Both the position numbers and the translations under genes were made by a program. Shown here piece by piece: positions 31,546-42,728 of a DNA stretch of 64,000 bases. Position 1 is the first letter of the stretch; the number at the start of each line of letters is the position of its first letter. Origin of the DNA: Siphonodentalium dalli (taxonomy: Eukaryota > Mollusca > Scaphopoda > Gadilida > Siphonodentaliidae); the NCBI GenBank assembly GCA_032622095.1, contig CP136064.1, positions 252,406,484-252,470,483 on the forward strand, read 5' to 3'. The notes under the pieces were generated by a model, which made no database searches, had not been told where the DNA came from, and saw only the letters and a program-made list of their open reading frames with translations.

Positions 31546-31655
31546 TATTTACTTTTTCAGTTAAATATGACAGGCCATAATTTAGCTGACATTTCTAATG
31601 GATTCAATTTTTAACAGAGGAATGTCATTTTAGAAAACCACCATTTTTACCATGG

Positions 31656-31727
31656 AGCAGAGTGGCGCAGTGGTAGCGTGCTGGGCCCATAACCCAGAGG
31701 TCCGAGGATCGAAACCTCGCTCTGCTA
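31656..31727 (+). tRNA. tRNA-iMet(CAT), unit 23
   Basis: Consensus and uninterrupted, unlike its sister copy in unit 20. Confidence 0.97.
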
Positions 31728-32016
31728 ATATTTTCGTCAAGGGGAGAGGAAGGAAGAATTATCACTTTGTTTGAAAGTAAATACAGTAAGAATGTGCGTG
31801 TGTGTTTTAATGTTTATATTAAAATATGGTTTTATTTATTATTGCTAGCAAATTAAAAAAAAACGCTTCTTAAATGAATCGTGCACATGCATTTCAAGGG
31901 AGACTCGAAATGCATGACTTGTCCAGTCTATCGTTATAAAGTTCAAAGTCGCGTTGACTTCTCGACAACAAATGTGCTGGCTGCTCAAGAAGCTAAATTT
32001 GCGTTCATATCTCGCC

Positions 32017-32087
32017 GCATCGGTGGTTCAGTGGTAGAATGCTCGCCTGCCACGCGGGCGACCCGGGTTCGATTCCCGGCCGATGCA
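32017..32087 (+). tRNA. tRNA-Gly(GCC), unit 24
   Basis: Consensus copy; flank marker CTGG. Confidence 0.97.
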
Positions 32088-32248
32088 AAATAAGTTTTTT
32101 TCACTGATTTTGTTTGTGGATATCCACCTCATTTTGGACTATGCAGTTTAATTGGGAACTTGAGAAAAACAAATTTCATTGGCACATAAATTTGTTTAAA
32201 GAAAACGGACGGACTTGCGATTCGCATTTCATCGAGCAAAATTACTGT

Positions 32249-32332
32249 TGTCAGAAGTGGGATTCGAACCCACGCCGGGAAGACCCGGCTGCGACCTGAA
32301 CGCAGCGCCTTAGACCACTCGGCCATCCTGAC
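32249..32332 (-). tRNA. tRNA-Leu(CAG), unit 24, variable-arm T to C
   Basis: T to C at the base of the variable arm replaces a T-G wobble with C-G, so the arm is strengthened. Shared with units 27 and 30. Confidence 0.96.
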
Positions 32333-32607
32333 TACAGAAAGACTGCAACGGTATCCTGCTCAAAGTGAGACAATGGTATTGTGGATATATTTTAGTTCCC
32401 TTCTGGCTGTCGTTGCATTCTTAACGCACACATCCGATTGCTGATTTTTTGGTGGGTATATATATATGATAAATGTACGTGATTCTATATAGTTATATTA
32501 TGGCTATTAAGTTTTCATAAACAGGCCTTCTTGGTCATAAAACATAATTTTATATTTTGTTTTCAAATCAGCGAAAATGCGTTATGAAGAGCACTGTTTT
32601 CATTACT

Positions 32608-32680
32608 GTCCCAGTAGCTCAGCGGATAGAGCGCTGGACTTCTAATCCAGAGGCCGTGGGTTCGATCCCCACCTGGGATG
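32608..32680 (+). tRNA. tRNA-Arg(TCT), unit 24
   Basis: Consensus copy. Confidence 0.97.
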
Positions 32681-32804
32681 CACAGATATTTTTAAATCTT
32701 GGAATCAAAATTCGGTCGTCGTGCCTTGCTGACCTGCAAAGCGATTGTTGACAAACTGTTGAATAACGAATATAATGTCTTATAAAATGGTGTATTTATC
32801 GTAA

Positions 32805-32875
32805 GCGCCGCTGGTGTAGTGGTATCATGCAAGATTCCCATTCTTGCGACCCGGGTTCGATTCCCGGGCGGCGCA
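32805..32875 (+). tRNA. tRNA-Gly(CCC), unit 24
   Basis: Consensus copy. Confidence 0.97.
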
Positions 32876-32985
32876 TATCTACTTTTTCAGTTAAATATGA
32901 CAGGCCATAATTTAGCTGACATTTCTAATGGATTCAATTTTTAACAGAGGAATGTCATTTTAGAAAACCACCATTTTTACCATGG

Positions 32986-33057
32986 AGCAGAGTGGCGCAG
33001 TGGTAGCGTGCTGGGCCCATAACCCAGAGGTCCGAGGATCGAAACCTCGCTCTGCTA
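32986..33057 (+). tRNA. tRNA-iMet(CAT), unit 24
   Basis: Consensus copy. Confidence 0.97.
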
Positions 33058-33346
33058 ATATTTTCGTCAAGGGGAGAGGAAGGAAGAATTATCACTTTGT
33101 TTGAAAGTAAATACAGTAAGAATGTGCGTGTGTGTTTTAATGTTTATATTAAAATATGGTTTTATTTATTATTGCTAGCAAATTAAAAAAAAACGCTTCT
33201 TAAATGAATCGTGCACATGCATTTCAAGGGAGACTCGAAATGCATGACTTGTCCAGTCTATCGTTATAAAGTTCAAAGTCGCGTTGACTTCTCGACAACA
33301 AATGTGCTGGCTGCTCAAGAAGCTAAATTTGCGTTCATATCTCGCC

Positions 33347-33417
33347 GCATCGGTGGTTCAGTGGTAGAATGCTCGCCTGCCACGCGGGCGACCCGGGTTC
33401 GATTCCCGGCCGATGCA
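33347..33417 (+). tRNA. tRNA-Gly(GCC), unit 25
   Basis: Consensus copy; flank marker CTGG. Confidence 0.97.
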
Positions 33418-33578
33418 AAATAAGTTTTTTTCACTGATTTTGTTTGTGGATATCCACCTCATTTTGGACTATGCAGTTTAATTGGGAACTTGAGAAAAAC
33501 AAATTTCATTGGCACATAAATTTGTTTAAAGAAAACGGACGGACTTGCGATTCGCATTTCATCGAGCAAAATTACTGT

Positions 33579-33662
33579 TGTCAGAAGTGGGATTCGAACC
33601 CACGCCGGGAAGACCCGACTGCGACCTGAACGCAGCGCCTTAGACCACTCGGCCATCCTGAC
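33579..33662 (-). tRNA. tRNA-Leu(CAG), unit 25
   Basis: Consensus copy. Confidence 0.97.
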
Positions 33663-33937
33663 TACAGAAAGACTGCAACGGTATCCTGCTCAAAGTGAGA
33701 CAATGGTATTGTGGATATATTTTAGTTCCCTTCTGGCTGTCGTTGCATTCTTAACGCACACATCCGATTGCTGATTTTTTGGTGGGTATATATATATGAT
33801 AAATGTACGTGATTCTATATAGTTATATTATGGCTATTAAGTTTTCATAAACAGGCCTTCTTGGTCATAAAACATAATTTTATATTTTGTTTTCAAATCA
33901 GCGAAAATGCGTTATGAAGAGCACTGTTTTCATTACT

Positions 33938-34010
33938 GTCCCAGTAGCTCAGCGGATAGAGCGCTGGACTTCTAATCCAGAGGCCGTGGGTTCGATCCCC
34001 ACCTGGGATG
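33938..34010 (+). tRNA. tRNA-Arg(TCT), unit 25
   Basis: Consensus copy. Confidence 0.97.
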
Positions 34011-34134
34011 CACAGATATTTTTAAATCTTGGAATCAAAATTCGGTCGTCGTGCCTTGCTGACCTGCAAAGCGATTGTTGACAAACTGTTGAATAACGAA
34101 TATAATGTCTTATAAAATTGTGTATTTATCGTAA

Positions 34135-34205
34135 GCGCCGCTGGTGTAGTGGTATCATGCAAGATTCCCATTCTTGCGACCCGGGTTCGATTCCCGGGCG
34201 GCGCA
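34135..34205 (+). tRNA. tRNA-Gly(CCC), unit 25
   Basis: The gene is consensus; the 5' flank has one G to T just after the TATA-like element. Confidence 0.97.
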
Positions 34206-34315
34206 TATCTACTTTTTCAGTTAAATATGACAGGCCATAATTTAGCTGACATTTCTAATGGATTCAATTTTTAACAGAGGAATGTCATTTTAGAAAACCA
34301 CCATTTTTACCATGG

Positions 34316-34387
34316 AGCAGAGTGGCGCAGTGGTAGCGTGCTGGGCCCGTAACCCAGAGGTCCGAGGATCGAAACCTCGCTCTGCTA
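34316..34387 (+). tRNA. Initiator-type tRNA with anticodon CGT, unit 25
   Basis: The body is a perfect initiator tRNA (A1-T72, GGG/CCC anticodon stem, A54 and A60), but a single A to G at 34349 changes anticodon CAT to CGT (34348-34350), which would pair with ACG. Methionyl-tRNA synthetase relies on the CAU anticodon, so charging with Met should be poor. It is either a dead copy, a sequencing error, or an initiator matched to the non-AUG codon ACG. Confidence 0.9.
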
Positions 34388-34676
34388 ATATTTTCGTCAA
34401 GGGGAGAGGAAGGAAGAATTATCACTTTGTTTGAAAGTAAATACAGTAAGAATGTGCGTGTGTGTTTTAATGTTTATATTAAAATATGGTTTTATTTATT
34501 ATTGCTAGCAAATTAAAAAAAAACGCTTCTTAAATGAATCGTGCACATGCATTTCAAGGGAGACTCGAAATGCATGACTTGTCCAGTCTATCGTAATAAA
34601 GTTCAAAGTCGCGTTGACTTCTCGACAACAAATGTGCTAGCTGCTCAAGAAGCTAAATTTGCGTTCATATCTCGCC

Positions 34677-34747
34677 GCATCGGTGGTTCAGTGGTAGAAT
34701 GCTCGCCTGCCACGCGGGCGACCCGGGTTCGATTCCCGGCCGATGCA
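34677..34747 (+). tRNA. tRNA-Gly(GCC), unit 26
   Basis: Consensus copy; flank marker CTAG; upstream GTAATAAAG variant shared with unit 29. Confidence 0.97.
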
Positions 34748-34908
34748 AAATAAGTTTTTTTCACTGATTTTGTTTGTGGATATCCACCTCATTTTGGACT
34801 ATGCAGTTTAATTGGGAACTTGAGAAAAACAAATTTCATTGGCACATAAATTTGTTTAAAGAAAACGGACGGACTTGCGATTCGCATTTCATCGAGCAAA
34901 ATTACTGT

Positions 34909-34992
34909 TGTCAGAAGTGGGATTCGAACCCACGCCGGGAAGACCCGACTGCGACCTGAACGCAGCGCCTTAGACCACTCGGCCATCCTGAC
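34909..34992 (-). tRNA. tRNA-Leu(CAG), unit 26
   Basis: Consensus copy. Confidence 0.97.
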
Positions 34993-35267
34993 TACAGAAA
35001 GACTGCAACGGTATCCTGCTCAAAGTGAGACAATGGTATTGTGGATATATTTTAGTTCCCTTCTGGCTGTCGTTGCATTCTTAACGCACACATCCGATTG
35101 CTGATTTTTTGGTGGGTATATATATATGATAAATGTACGTGATTCTATATAGTTATATTATGGCTATTAAGTTTTCATAAACAGGCCTTCTTGGTCATAA
35201 AACATAATTTTATATTTTGTTTTCAAATCAGCGAAAATGCGTTATGAAGAGCACTGTTTTCATTACT

Positions 35268-35340
35268 GTCCCAGTAGCTCAGCGGATAGAGCGCTGGACT
35301 TCTAATCCAGAGGCCGTGGGTTCGATCCCCACCTGGGATG
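35268..35340 (+). tRNA. tRNA-Arg(TCT), unit 26
   Basis: The gene is consensus; the 3' flank has A to T (CACTGA), shared with unit 29. Confidence 0.97.
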
Positions 35341-35464
35341 CACTGATATTTTTAAATCTTGGAATCAAAATTCGGTCGTCGTGCCTTGCTGACCTGCAAA
35401 GCGATTGTTGACAAACTGTTGAATAACGAATATAATGTCTTATAAAATGGTGTATTTATCGTAA

Positions 35465-35535
35465 GCGCCGCTGGTGTAGTGGTATCATGCAAGATTCCCA
35501 TTCTTGCGACCCGGGTTCGATTCCCGGGCGGCGCA
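35465..35535 (+). tRNA. tRNA-Gly(CCC), unit 26
   Basis: Consensus copy. Confidence 0.97.
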
Positions 35536-35645
35536 TATCTACTTTTTCAGTTAAATATGACAGGCCATAATTTAGCTGACATTTCTAATGGATTCAATTT
35601 TTAACAGAGGAATGTCATTTTAGAAAACCACCATTTTTACCATGG

Positions 35646-35717
35646 AGCAGAGTGGCGCAGTGGTAGCGTGCTGGGCCCATAACCCAGAGGTCCGAGGATC
35701 GAAACCTCGCTCTGCTA
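35646..35717 (+). tRNA. tRNA-iMet(CAT), unit 26
   Basis: Consensus copy. Confidence 0.97.
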
Positions 35718-36006
35718 ATATTTTCGTCAAGGGGAGAGGAAGGAAGAATTATCACTTTGTTTGAAAGTAAATACAGTAAGAATGTGCGTGTGTGTTTTAA
35801 TGTTTATATTAAAATATGGTTTTATTTATTATTGCTAGCAAATTAAAAAAAAACGCTTCTTAAATGAATCGTGCACATGCATTTCAAGGGAGACTCGAAA
35901 TGCATGACTTGTCCAGTCTATCGTTATAAAGTTCAAAGTCGCGTTGACTTCTCGACAACAAATGTGCTGGCTGCTCAAGAAGCTAAATTTGCGTTCATAT
36001 CTCGCC

Positions 36007-36077
36007 GCATCGGTGGTTCAGTGGTAGAATGCTCGCCTGCCACGCGGGCGACCCGGGTTCGATTCCCGGCCGATGCA
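36007..36077 (+). tRNA. tRNA-Gly(GCC), unit 27
   Basis: Consensus copy; flank marker CTGG. Confidence 0.97.
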
Positions 36078-36238
36078 AAATAAGTTTTTTTCACTGATTT
36101 TGTTTGTGGATATCCACCTCATTTTGGACTATGCAGTTTAATTGGGAACTTGAGAAAAACAAATTTCATTGGCACATAAATTTGTTTAAAGAAAACGGAC
36201 GGACTTGCGATTCGCATTTCATCGAGCAAAATTACTGT

Positions 36239-36322
36239 TGTCAGAAGTGGGATTCGAACCCACGCCGGGAAGACCCGGCTGCGACCTGAACGCAGCGCCT
36301 TAGACCACTCGGCCATCCTGAC
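36239..36322 (-). tRNA. tRNA-Leu(CAG), unit 27, variable-arm T to C
   Basis: Same variant as units 24 and 30. Confidence 0.96.
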
Positions 36323-36597
36323 TACAGAAAGACTGCAACGGTATCCTGCTCAAAGTGAGACAATGGTATTGTGGATATATTTTAGTTCCCTTCTGGCTGT
36401 CGTTGCATTCTTAACGCACACATCCGATTGCTGATTTTTTGGTGGGTATATATATATGATAAATGTACGTGATTCTATATAGTTATATTATGGCTATTAA
36501 GTTTTCATAAACAGGCCTTCTTGGTCATAAAACATAATTTTATATTTTGTTTTCAAATCAGCGAAAATGCGTTATGAAGAGCACTGTTTTCATTACT

Positions 36598-36670
36598 GTC
36601 CCAGTAGCTCAGCGGATAGAGCGCTGGACTTCTAATCCAGAGGCCGTGGGTTCGATCCCCACCTGGGATG
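36598..36670 (+). tRNA. tRNA-Arg(TCT), unit 27
   Basis: Consensus copy. Confidence 0.97.
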
Positions 36671-36794
36671 CACAGATATTTTTAAATCTTGGAATCAAAA
36701 TTCGGTCGTCGTGCCTTGCTGACCTGCAAAGCGATTGTTGACAAACTGTTGAATAACGAATATAATGTCTTATAAAATGGTGTATTTATCGTAA

Positions 36795-36865
36795 GCGCCG
36801 CTGGTGTAGTGGTATCATGCAAGATTCCCATTCTTGCGACCCGGGTTCGATTCCCGGGCGGCGCA
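36795..36865 (+). tRNA. tRNA-Gly(CCC), unit 27
   Basis: Consensus copy. Confidence 0.97.
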
Positions 36866-36975
36866 TATCTACTTTTTCAGTTAAATATGACAGGCCATAA
36901 TTTAGCTGACATTTCTAATGGATTCAATTTTTAACAGAGGAATGTCATTTTAGAAAACCACCATTTTTACCATGG

Positions 36976-37047
36976 AGCAGAGTGGCGCAGTGGTAGCGTG
37001 CTGGGCCCATAACCCAGAGGTCCGAGGATCGAAACCTCGCTCTGCTA
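36976..37047 (+). tRNA. tRNA-iMet(CAT), unit 27
   Basis: Consensus copy; the A tract before unit 28 is one base longer. Confidence 0.97.
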
Positions 37048-37337
37048 ATATTTTCGTCAAGGGGAGAGGAAGGAAGAATTATCACTTTGTTTGAAAGTAA
37101 ATACAGTAAGAATGTGCGTGTGTGTTTTAATGTTTATATTAAAATATGGTTTTATTTATTATTGCTAGCAAATTAAAAAAAAAACGCTTCTTAAATGAAT
37201 CGTGCACATGCATTTCAAGGGAGACTCGAAATGCATGACTTGTCCAGTCTATCGTTATAAAGTTCAAAGTCGCGTTGACTTCTCGACAACAAATGTGCTG
37301 GCTGCTCAAGAAGCTAAATTTGCGTTCATATCTCGCC

Positions 37338-37408
37338 GCATCGGTGGTTCAGTGGTAGAATGCTCGCCTGCCACGCGGGCGACCCGGGTTCGATTCCCGG
37401 CCGATGCA
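37338..37408 (+). tRNA. tRNA-Gly(GCC), unit 28
   Basis: Consensus copy; flank marker CTGG. Confidence 0.97.
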
Positions 37409-37569
37409 AAATAAGTTTTTTTCACTGATTTTGTTTGTGGATATCCACCTCATTTTGGACTATGCAGTTTAATTGGGAACTTGAGAAAAACAAATTTCAT
37501 TGGCACATAAATTTGTTTAAAGAAAACGGACGGACTTGCGATTCGCATTTCATCGAGCAAAATTACTGT

Positions 37570-37653
37570 TGTCAGAAGTGGGATTCGAACCCACGCCGGG
37601 AAGACCCGACTGCGACCTGAACGCAGCGCCTTAGACCACTCGGCCATCCTGAC
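37570..37653 (-). tRNA. tRNA-Leu(CAG), unit 28
   Basis: Consensus copy. Confidence 0.97.
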
Positions 37654-37928
37654 TACAGAAAGACTGCAACGGTATCCTGCTCAAAGTGAGACAATGGTAT
37701 TGTGGATATATTTTAGTTCCCTTCTGGCTGTCGTTGCATTCTTAACGCACACATCCGATTGCTGATTTTTTGGTGGGTATATATATATGATAAATGTACG
37801 TGATTCTATATAGTTATATTATGGCTATTAAGTTTTCATAAACAGGCCTTCTTGGTCATAAAACATAATTTTATATTTTGTTTTCAAATCAGCGAAAATG
37901 CGTTATGAAGAGCACTGTTTTCATTACT

Positions 37929-38001
37929 GTCCCAGTAGCTCAGCGGATAGAGCGCTGGACTTCTAATCCAGAGGCCGTGGGTTCGATCCCCACCTGGGAT
38001 G
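37929..38001 (+). tRNA. tRNA-Arg(TCT), unit 28
   Basis: Consensus copy. Confidence 0.97.
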
Positions 38002-38125
38002 CACAGATATTTTTAAATCTTGGAATCAAAATTCGGTCGTCGTGCCTTGCTGACCTGCAAAGCGATTGTTGACAAACTGTTGAATAACGAATATAATGTC
38101 TTATAAAATGGTGTATTTATCGTAA

Positions 38126-38196
38126 GCGCCGCTGGTGTAGTGGTATCATGCAAGATTCCCATTCTTGCGACCCGGGTTCGATTCCCGGGCGGCGCA
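38126..38196 (+). tRNA. tRNA-Gly(CCC), unit 28
   Basis: Consensus copy. Confidence 0.97.
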
Positions 38197-38306
38197 TATC
38201 TACTTTTTCAGTTAAATATGACAGGCCATAATTTAGCTGACATTTCTAATGGATTCAATTTTTAACAGAGGAATGTCATTTTAGAAAACCACCATTTTTA
38301 CCATGG

Positions 38307-38378
38307 AGCAGAGTGGCGCAGTGGTAGCGTGCTGGGCCCATAACCCAGAGGTCCGAGGATCGAAACCTCGCTCTGCTA
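38307..38378 (+). tRNA. tRNA-iMet(CAT), unit 28
   Basis: Consensus copy; anticodon CAT, unlike its sister in unit 25. Confidence 0.97.
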
Positions 38379-38667
38379 ATATTTTCGTCAAGGGGAGAGG
38401 AAGGAAGAATTATCACTTTGTTTGAAAGTAAATACAGTAAGAATGTGCGTGTGTGTTTTAATGTTTATATTAAAATATGGTTTTATTTATTATTGCTAGC
38501 AAATTAAAAAAAAACGCTTCTTAAATGAATCGTGCACATGCATTTCAAGGGAGACTCGAAATGCATGACTTGTCCAGTCTATCGTAATAAAGTTCAAAGT
38601 CGCGTTGACTTCTCGACAACAAATGTGCTAGCTGCTCAAGAAGCTAAATTTGCGTTCATATCTCGCC

Positions 38668-38738
38668 GCATCGGTGGTTCAGTGGTAGAATGCTCGCCTG
38701 CCACGCGGGCGACCCGGGTTCGATTCCCGGCCGATGCA
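38668..38738 (+). tRNA. tRNA-Gly(GCC), unit 29
   Basis: Consensus copy; flank marker CTAG; upstream GTAATAAAG variant as in unit 26. Confidence 0.97.
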
Positions 38739-38899
38739 AAATAAGTTTTTTTCACTGATTTTGTTTGTGGATATCCACCTCATTTTGGACTATGCAGTTT
38801 AATTGGGAACTTGAGAAAAACAAATTTCATTGGCACATAAATTTGTTTAAAGAAAACGGACGGACTTGCGATTCGCATTTCATCGAGCAAAATTACTGT

Positions 38900-38983
38900 T
38901 GTCAGAAGTGGGATTCGAACCCACGCCGGGAAGACCCGACTGCGACCTGAACGCAGCGCCTTAGACCACTCGGCCATCCTGAC
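38900..38983 (-). tRNA. tRNA-Leu(CAG), unit 29
   Basis: Consensus copy. Confidence 0.97.
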
Positions 38984-39258
38984 TACAGAAAGACTGCAAC
39001 GGTATCCTGCTCAAAGTGAGACAATGGTATTGTGGATATATTTTAGTTCCCTTCTGGCTGTCGTTGCATTCTTAACGCACACATCCGATTGCTGATTTTT
39101 TGGTGGGTATATATATATGATAAATGTACGTGATTCTATATAGTTATATTATGGCTATTAAGTTTTCATAAACAGGCCTTCTTGGTCATAAAACATAATT
39201 TTATATTTTGTTTTCAAATCAGCGAAAATGCGTTATGAAGAGCACTGTTTTCATTACT

Positions 39259-39331
39259 GTCCCAGTAGCTCAGCGGATAGAGCGCTGGACTTCTAATCCA
39301 GAGGCCGTGGGTTCGATCCCCACCTGGGATG
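39259..39331 (+). tRNA. tRNA-Arg(TCT), unit 29
   Basis: The gene is consensus; 3' flank CACTGA as in unit 26. Confidence 0.97.
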
Positions 39332-39455
39332 CACTGATATTTTTAAATCTTGGAATCAAAATTCGGTCGTCGTGCCTTGCTGACCTGCAAAGCGATTGTT
39401 GACAAACTGTTGAATAACGAATATAATGTCTTATAAAATGGTGTATTTATCGTAA

Positions 39456-39526
39456 GCGCCGCTGGTGTAGTGGTATCATGCAAGATTCCCATTCTTGCGA
39501 CCCGGGTTCGATTCCCGGGCGGCGCA
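39456..39526 (+). tRNA. tRNA-Gly(CCC), unit 29
   Basis: Consensus copy. Confidence 0.97.
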
Positions 39527-39636
39527 TATCTACTTTTTCAGTTAAATATGACAGGCCATAATTTAGCTGACATTTCTAATGGATTCAATTTTTAACAGAG
39601 GAATGTCATTTTAGAAAACCACCATTTTTACCATGG

Positions 39637-39708
39637 AGCAGAGTGGCGCAGTGGTAGCGTGCTGGGCCCATAACCCAGAGGTCCGAGGATCGAAACCTCG
39701 CTCTGCTA
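39637..39708 (+). tRNA. tRNA-iMet(CAT), unit 29
   Basis: Consensus copy. Confidence 0.97.
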
Positions 39709-39997
39709 ATATTTTCGTCAAGGGGAGAGGAAGGAAGAATTATCACTTTGTTTGAAAGTAAATACAGTAAGAATGTGCGTGTGTGTTTTAATGTTTATAT
39801 TAAAATATGGTTTTATTTATTATTGCTAGCAAATTAAAAAAAAACGCTTCTTAAATGAATCGTGCACATGCATTTCAAGGGAGACTCGAAATGCATGACT
39901 TGTCCAGTCTATCGTTATAAAGTTCAAAGTCGCGTTGACTTCTCGACAACAAATGTGCTGGCTGCTCAAGAAGCTAAATTTGCGTTCATATCTCGCC

Positions 39998-40068
39998 GCA
40001 TCGGTGGTTCAGTGGTAGAATGCTCGCCTGCCACGCGGGCGACCCGGGTTCGATTCCCGGCCGATGCA
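39998..40068 (+). tRNA. tRNA-Gly(GCC), unit 30
   Basis: Consensus copy; flank marker CTGG. Confidence 0.97.
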
Positions 40069-40229
40069 AAATAAGTTTTTTTCACTGATTTTGTTTGTGG
40101 ATATCCACCTCATTTTGGACTATGCAGTTTAATTGGGAACTTGAGAAAAACAAATTTCATTGGCACATAAATTTGTTTAAAGAAAACGGACGGACTTGCG
40201 ATTCGCATTTCATCGAGCAAAATTACTGT

Positions 40230-40313
40230 TGTCAGAAGTGGGATTCGAACCCACGCCGGGAAGACCCGGCTGCGACCTGAACGCAGCGCCTTAGACCACT
40301 CGGCCATCCTGAC
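40230..40313 (-). tRNA. tRNA-Leu(CAG), unit 30, variable-arm T to C
   Basis: Same variant as units 24 and 27. Confidence 0.96.
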
Positions 40314-40588
40314 TACAGAAAGACTGCAACGGTATCCTGCTCAAAGTGAGACAATGGTATTGTGGATATATTTTAGTTCCCTTCTGGCTGTCGTTGCATT
40401 CTTAACGCACACATCCGATTGCTGATTTTTTGGTGGGTATATATATATGATAAATGTACGTGATTCTATATAGTTATATTATGGCTATTAAGTTTTCATA
40501 AACAGGCCTTCTTGGTCATAAAACATAATTTTATATTTTGTTTTCAAATCAGCGAAAATGCGTTATGAAGAGCACTGTTTTCATTACT

Positions 40589-40661
40589 GTCCCAGTAGCT
40601 CAGCGGATAGAGCGCTGGACTTCTAATCCAGAGGCCGTGGGTTCGATCCCCACCTGGGATG
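40589..40661 (+). tRNA. tRNA-Arg(TCT), unit 30
   Basis: Consensus copy. Confidence 0.97.
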
Positions 40662-40785
40662 CACAGATATTTTTAAATCTTGGAATCAAAATTCGGTCGT
40701 CGTGCCTTGCTGACCTGCAAAGCGATTGTTGACAAACTGTTGAATAACGAATATAATGTCTTATAAAATGGTGTATTTATCGTAA

Positions 40786-40856
40786 GCGCCGCTGGTGTAG
40801 TGGTATCATGCAAGATTCCCATTCTTGTGACCCGGGTTCGATTCCCGGGCGGCGCA
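40786..40856 (+). tRNA. tRNA-Gly(CCC), unit 30, variable-loop C to T
   Basis: One C to T lies in the variable loop just after the anticodon stem; folding should be unaffected. Confidence 0.96.
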
Positions 40857-40966
40857 TATCTACTTTTTCAGTTAAATATGACAGGCCATAATTTAGCTGA
40901 CATTTCTAATGGATTCAATTTTTAACAGAGGAATGTCATTTTAGAAAACCACCATTTTTACCATGG

Positions 40967-41038
40967 AGCAGAGTGGCGCAGTGGTAGCGTGCTGGGCCCA
41001 TAACCCAGAGGTCCGAGGATCGAAACCTCGCTCTGCTA
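40967..41038 (+). tRNA. tRNA-iMet(CAT), unit 30
   Basis: Consensus copy. Confidence 0.97.
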
Positions 41039-41327
41039 ATATTTTCGTCAAGGGGAGAGGAAGGAAGAATTATCACTTTGTTTGAAAGTAAATACAGTAA
41101 GAATGTGCGTGTGTGTTTTAATGTTTATATTAAAATATGGTTTTATTTATTATTGCTAGCAAATTAAAAAAAAACGCTTCTTAAATGAATCGTGCACATG
41201 CATTTCAAGGGAGACTCGAAATGCATGACTTGTCCAGTCTATCGTTATAAAGTTCAAAGTCGCGTTGACTTCTCGACAACAAATGTGCTGGCTGCTCAAG
41301 AAGCTAAATTTGCGTTCATATCTCGCC

Positions 41328-41398
41328 GCATCGGTGGTTCAGTGGTAGAATGCTCGCCTGCCACGCGGGCGACCCGGGTTCGATTCCCGGCCGATGCA
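41328..41398 (+). tRNA. tRNA-Gly(GCC), unit 31
   Basis: Consensus copy; flank marker CTGG. Confidence 0.97.
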
Positions 41399-41559
41399 AA
41401 ATAAGTTTTTTTCACTGATTTTGTTTGTGGATATCCACCTCATTTTGGACTATGCAGTTTAATTGGGAACTTGAGAAAAACAAATTTCATTGGCACATAA
41501 ATTTGTTTAAAGAAAACGGACGGACTTGCGATTCGCATTTCATCGAGCAAAATTACTGT

Positions 41560-41643
41560 TGTCAGAAGTGGGATTCGAACCCACGCCGGGAAGACCCGAC
41601 TGCGACCTGAACGCAGCGCCTTAGACCACTCGGCCATCCTGAC
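41560..41643 (-). tRNA. tRNA-Leu(CAG), unit 31
   Basis: Consensus copy. Confidence 0.97.
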
Positions 41644-41918
41644 TACAGAAAGACTGCAACGGTATCCTGCTCAAAGTGAGACAATGGTATTGTGGATATA
41701 TTTTAGTTCCCTTCTGGCTGTCGTTGCATTCTTAACGCACACATCCGATTGCTGATTTTTTGGTGGGTATATATATATGATAAATGTACGTGATTCTATA
41801 TAGTTATATTATGGCTATTAAGTTTTCATAAACAGGCCTTCTTGGTCATAAAACATAATTTTATATTTTGTTTTCAAATCAGCGAAAATGCGTTATGAAG
41901 AGCACTGTTTTCATTACT

Positions 41919-41991
41919 GTCCCAGTAGCTCAGCGGATAGAGCGCTGGACTTCTAATCCAGAGGCCGTGGGTTCGATCCCCACCTGGGATG
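41919..41991 (+). tRNA. tRNA-Arg(TCT), unit 31
   Basis: Consensus copy. Confidence 0.97.
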
Positions 41992-42115
41992 CACAGATAT
42001 TTTTAAATCTTGGAATCAAAATTCGGTCGTCGTGCCTTGCTGACCTGCAAAGCGATTGTTGACAAACTGTTGAATAACGAATATAATGTCTTATAAAATG
42101 GTGTATTTATCGTAA

Positions 42116-42186
42116 GCGCCGCTGGTGTAGTGGTATCATGCAAGATTCCCATTCTTGCGACCCGGGTTCGATTCCCGGGCGGCGCA
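42116..42186 (+). tRNA. tRNA-Gly(CCC), unit 31
   Basis: Consensus copy. Confidence 0.97.
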
Positions 42187-42296
42187 TATCTACTTTTTCA
42201 GTTAAATATGACAGGCCATAATTTAGCTGACATTTCTAATGGATTCAATTTTTAACAGAGGAATGTCATTTTAGAAAACCACCATTTTTACCATGG

Positions 42297-42368
42297 AGCA
42301 GAGTGGCGCAGTGGTAGCGTGCTGGGCCCATAACCCAGAGGTCCGAGGATCGAAACCTCGCTCTGCTA
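42297..42368 (+). tRNA. tRNA-iMet(CAT), unit 31
   Basis: Consensus copy. Confidence 0.97.
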
Positions 42369-42657
42369 ATATTTTCGTCAAGGGGAGAGGAAGGAAGAAT
42401 TATCACTTTGTTTGAAAGTAAATACAGTAAGAATGTGCGTGTGTGTTTTAATGTTTATATTAAAATATGGTTTTATTTATTATTGCTAGCAAATTAAAAA
42501 AAAACGCTTCTTAAATGAATCGTGCACATGCATTTCAAGGGAGACTCGAAATGCATGACTTGTCCAGTCTATCGTTATAAAGTTCAAAGTCGCGTTGACT
42601 TCTCGACAACAAATGTGCTGGCTGCTCTAGAAGCTAAATTTGCGTTCATATCTCGCC

Positions 42658-42728
42658 GCATCGGTGGTTCAGTGGTAGAATGCTCGCCTGCCACGCGGGC
42701 GACCCGGGTTCGATTCCCGGCCGATGCA
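42658..42728 (+). tRNA. tRNA-Gly(GCC), unit 32
   Basis: Consensus copy; flank marker CTGG; A to T upstream makes TCTAGA, shared with unit 33. Confidence 0.97.
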
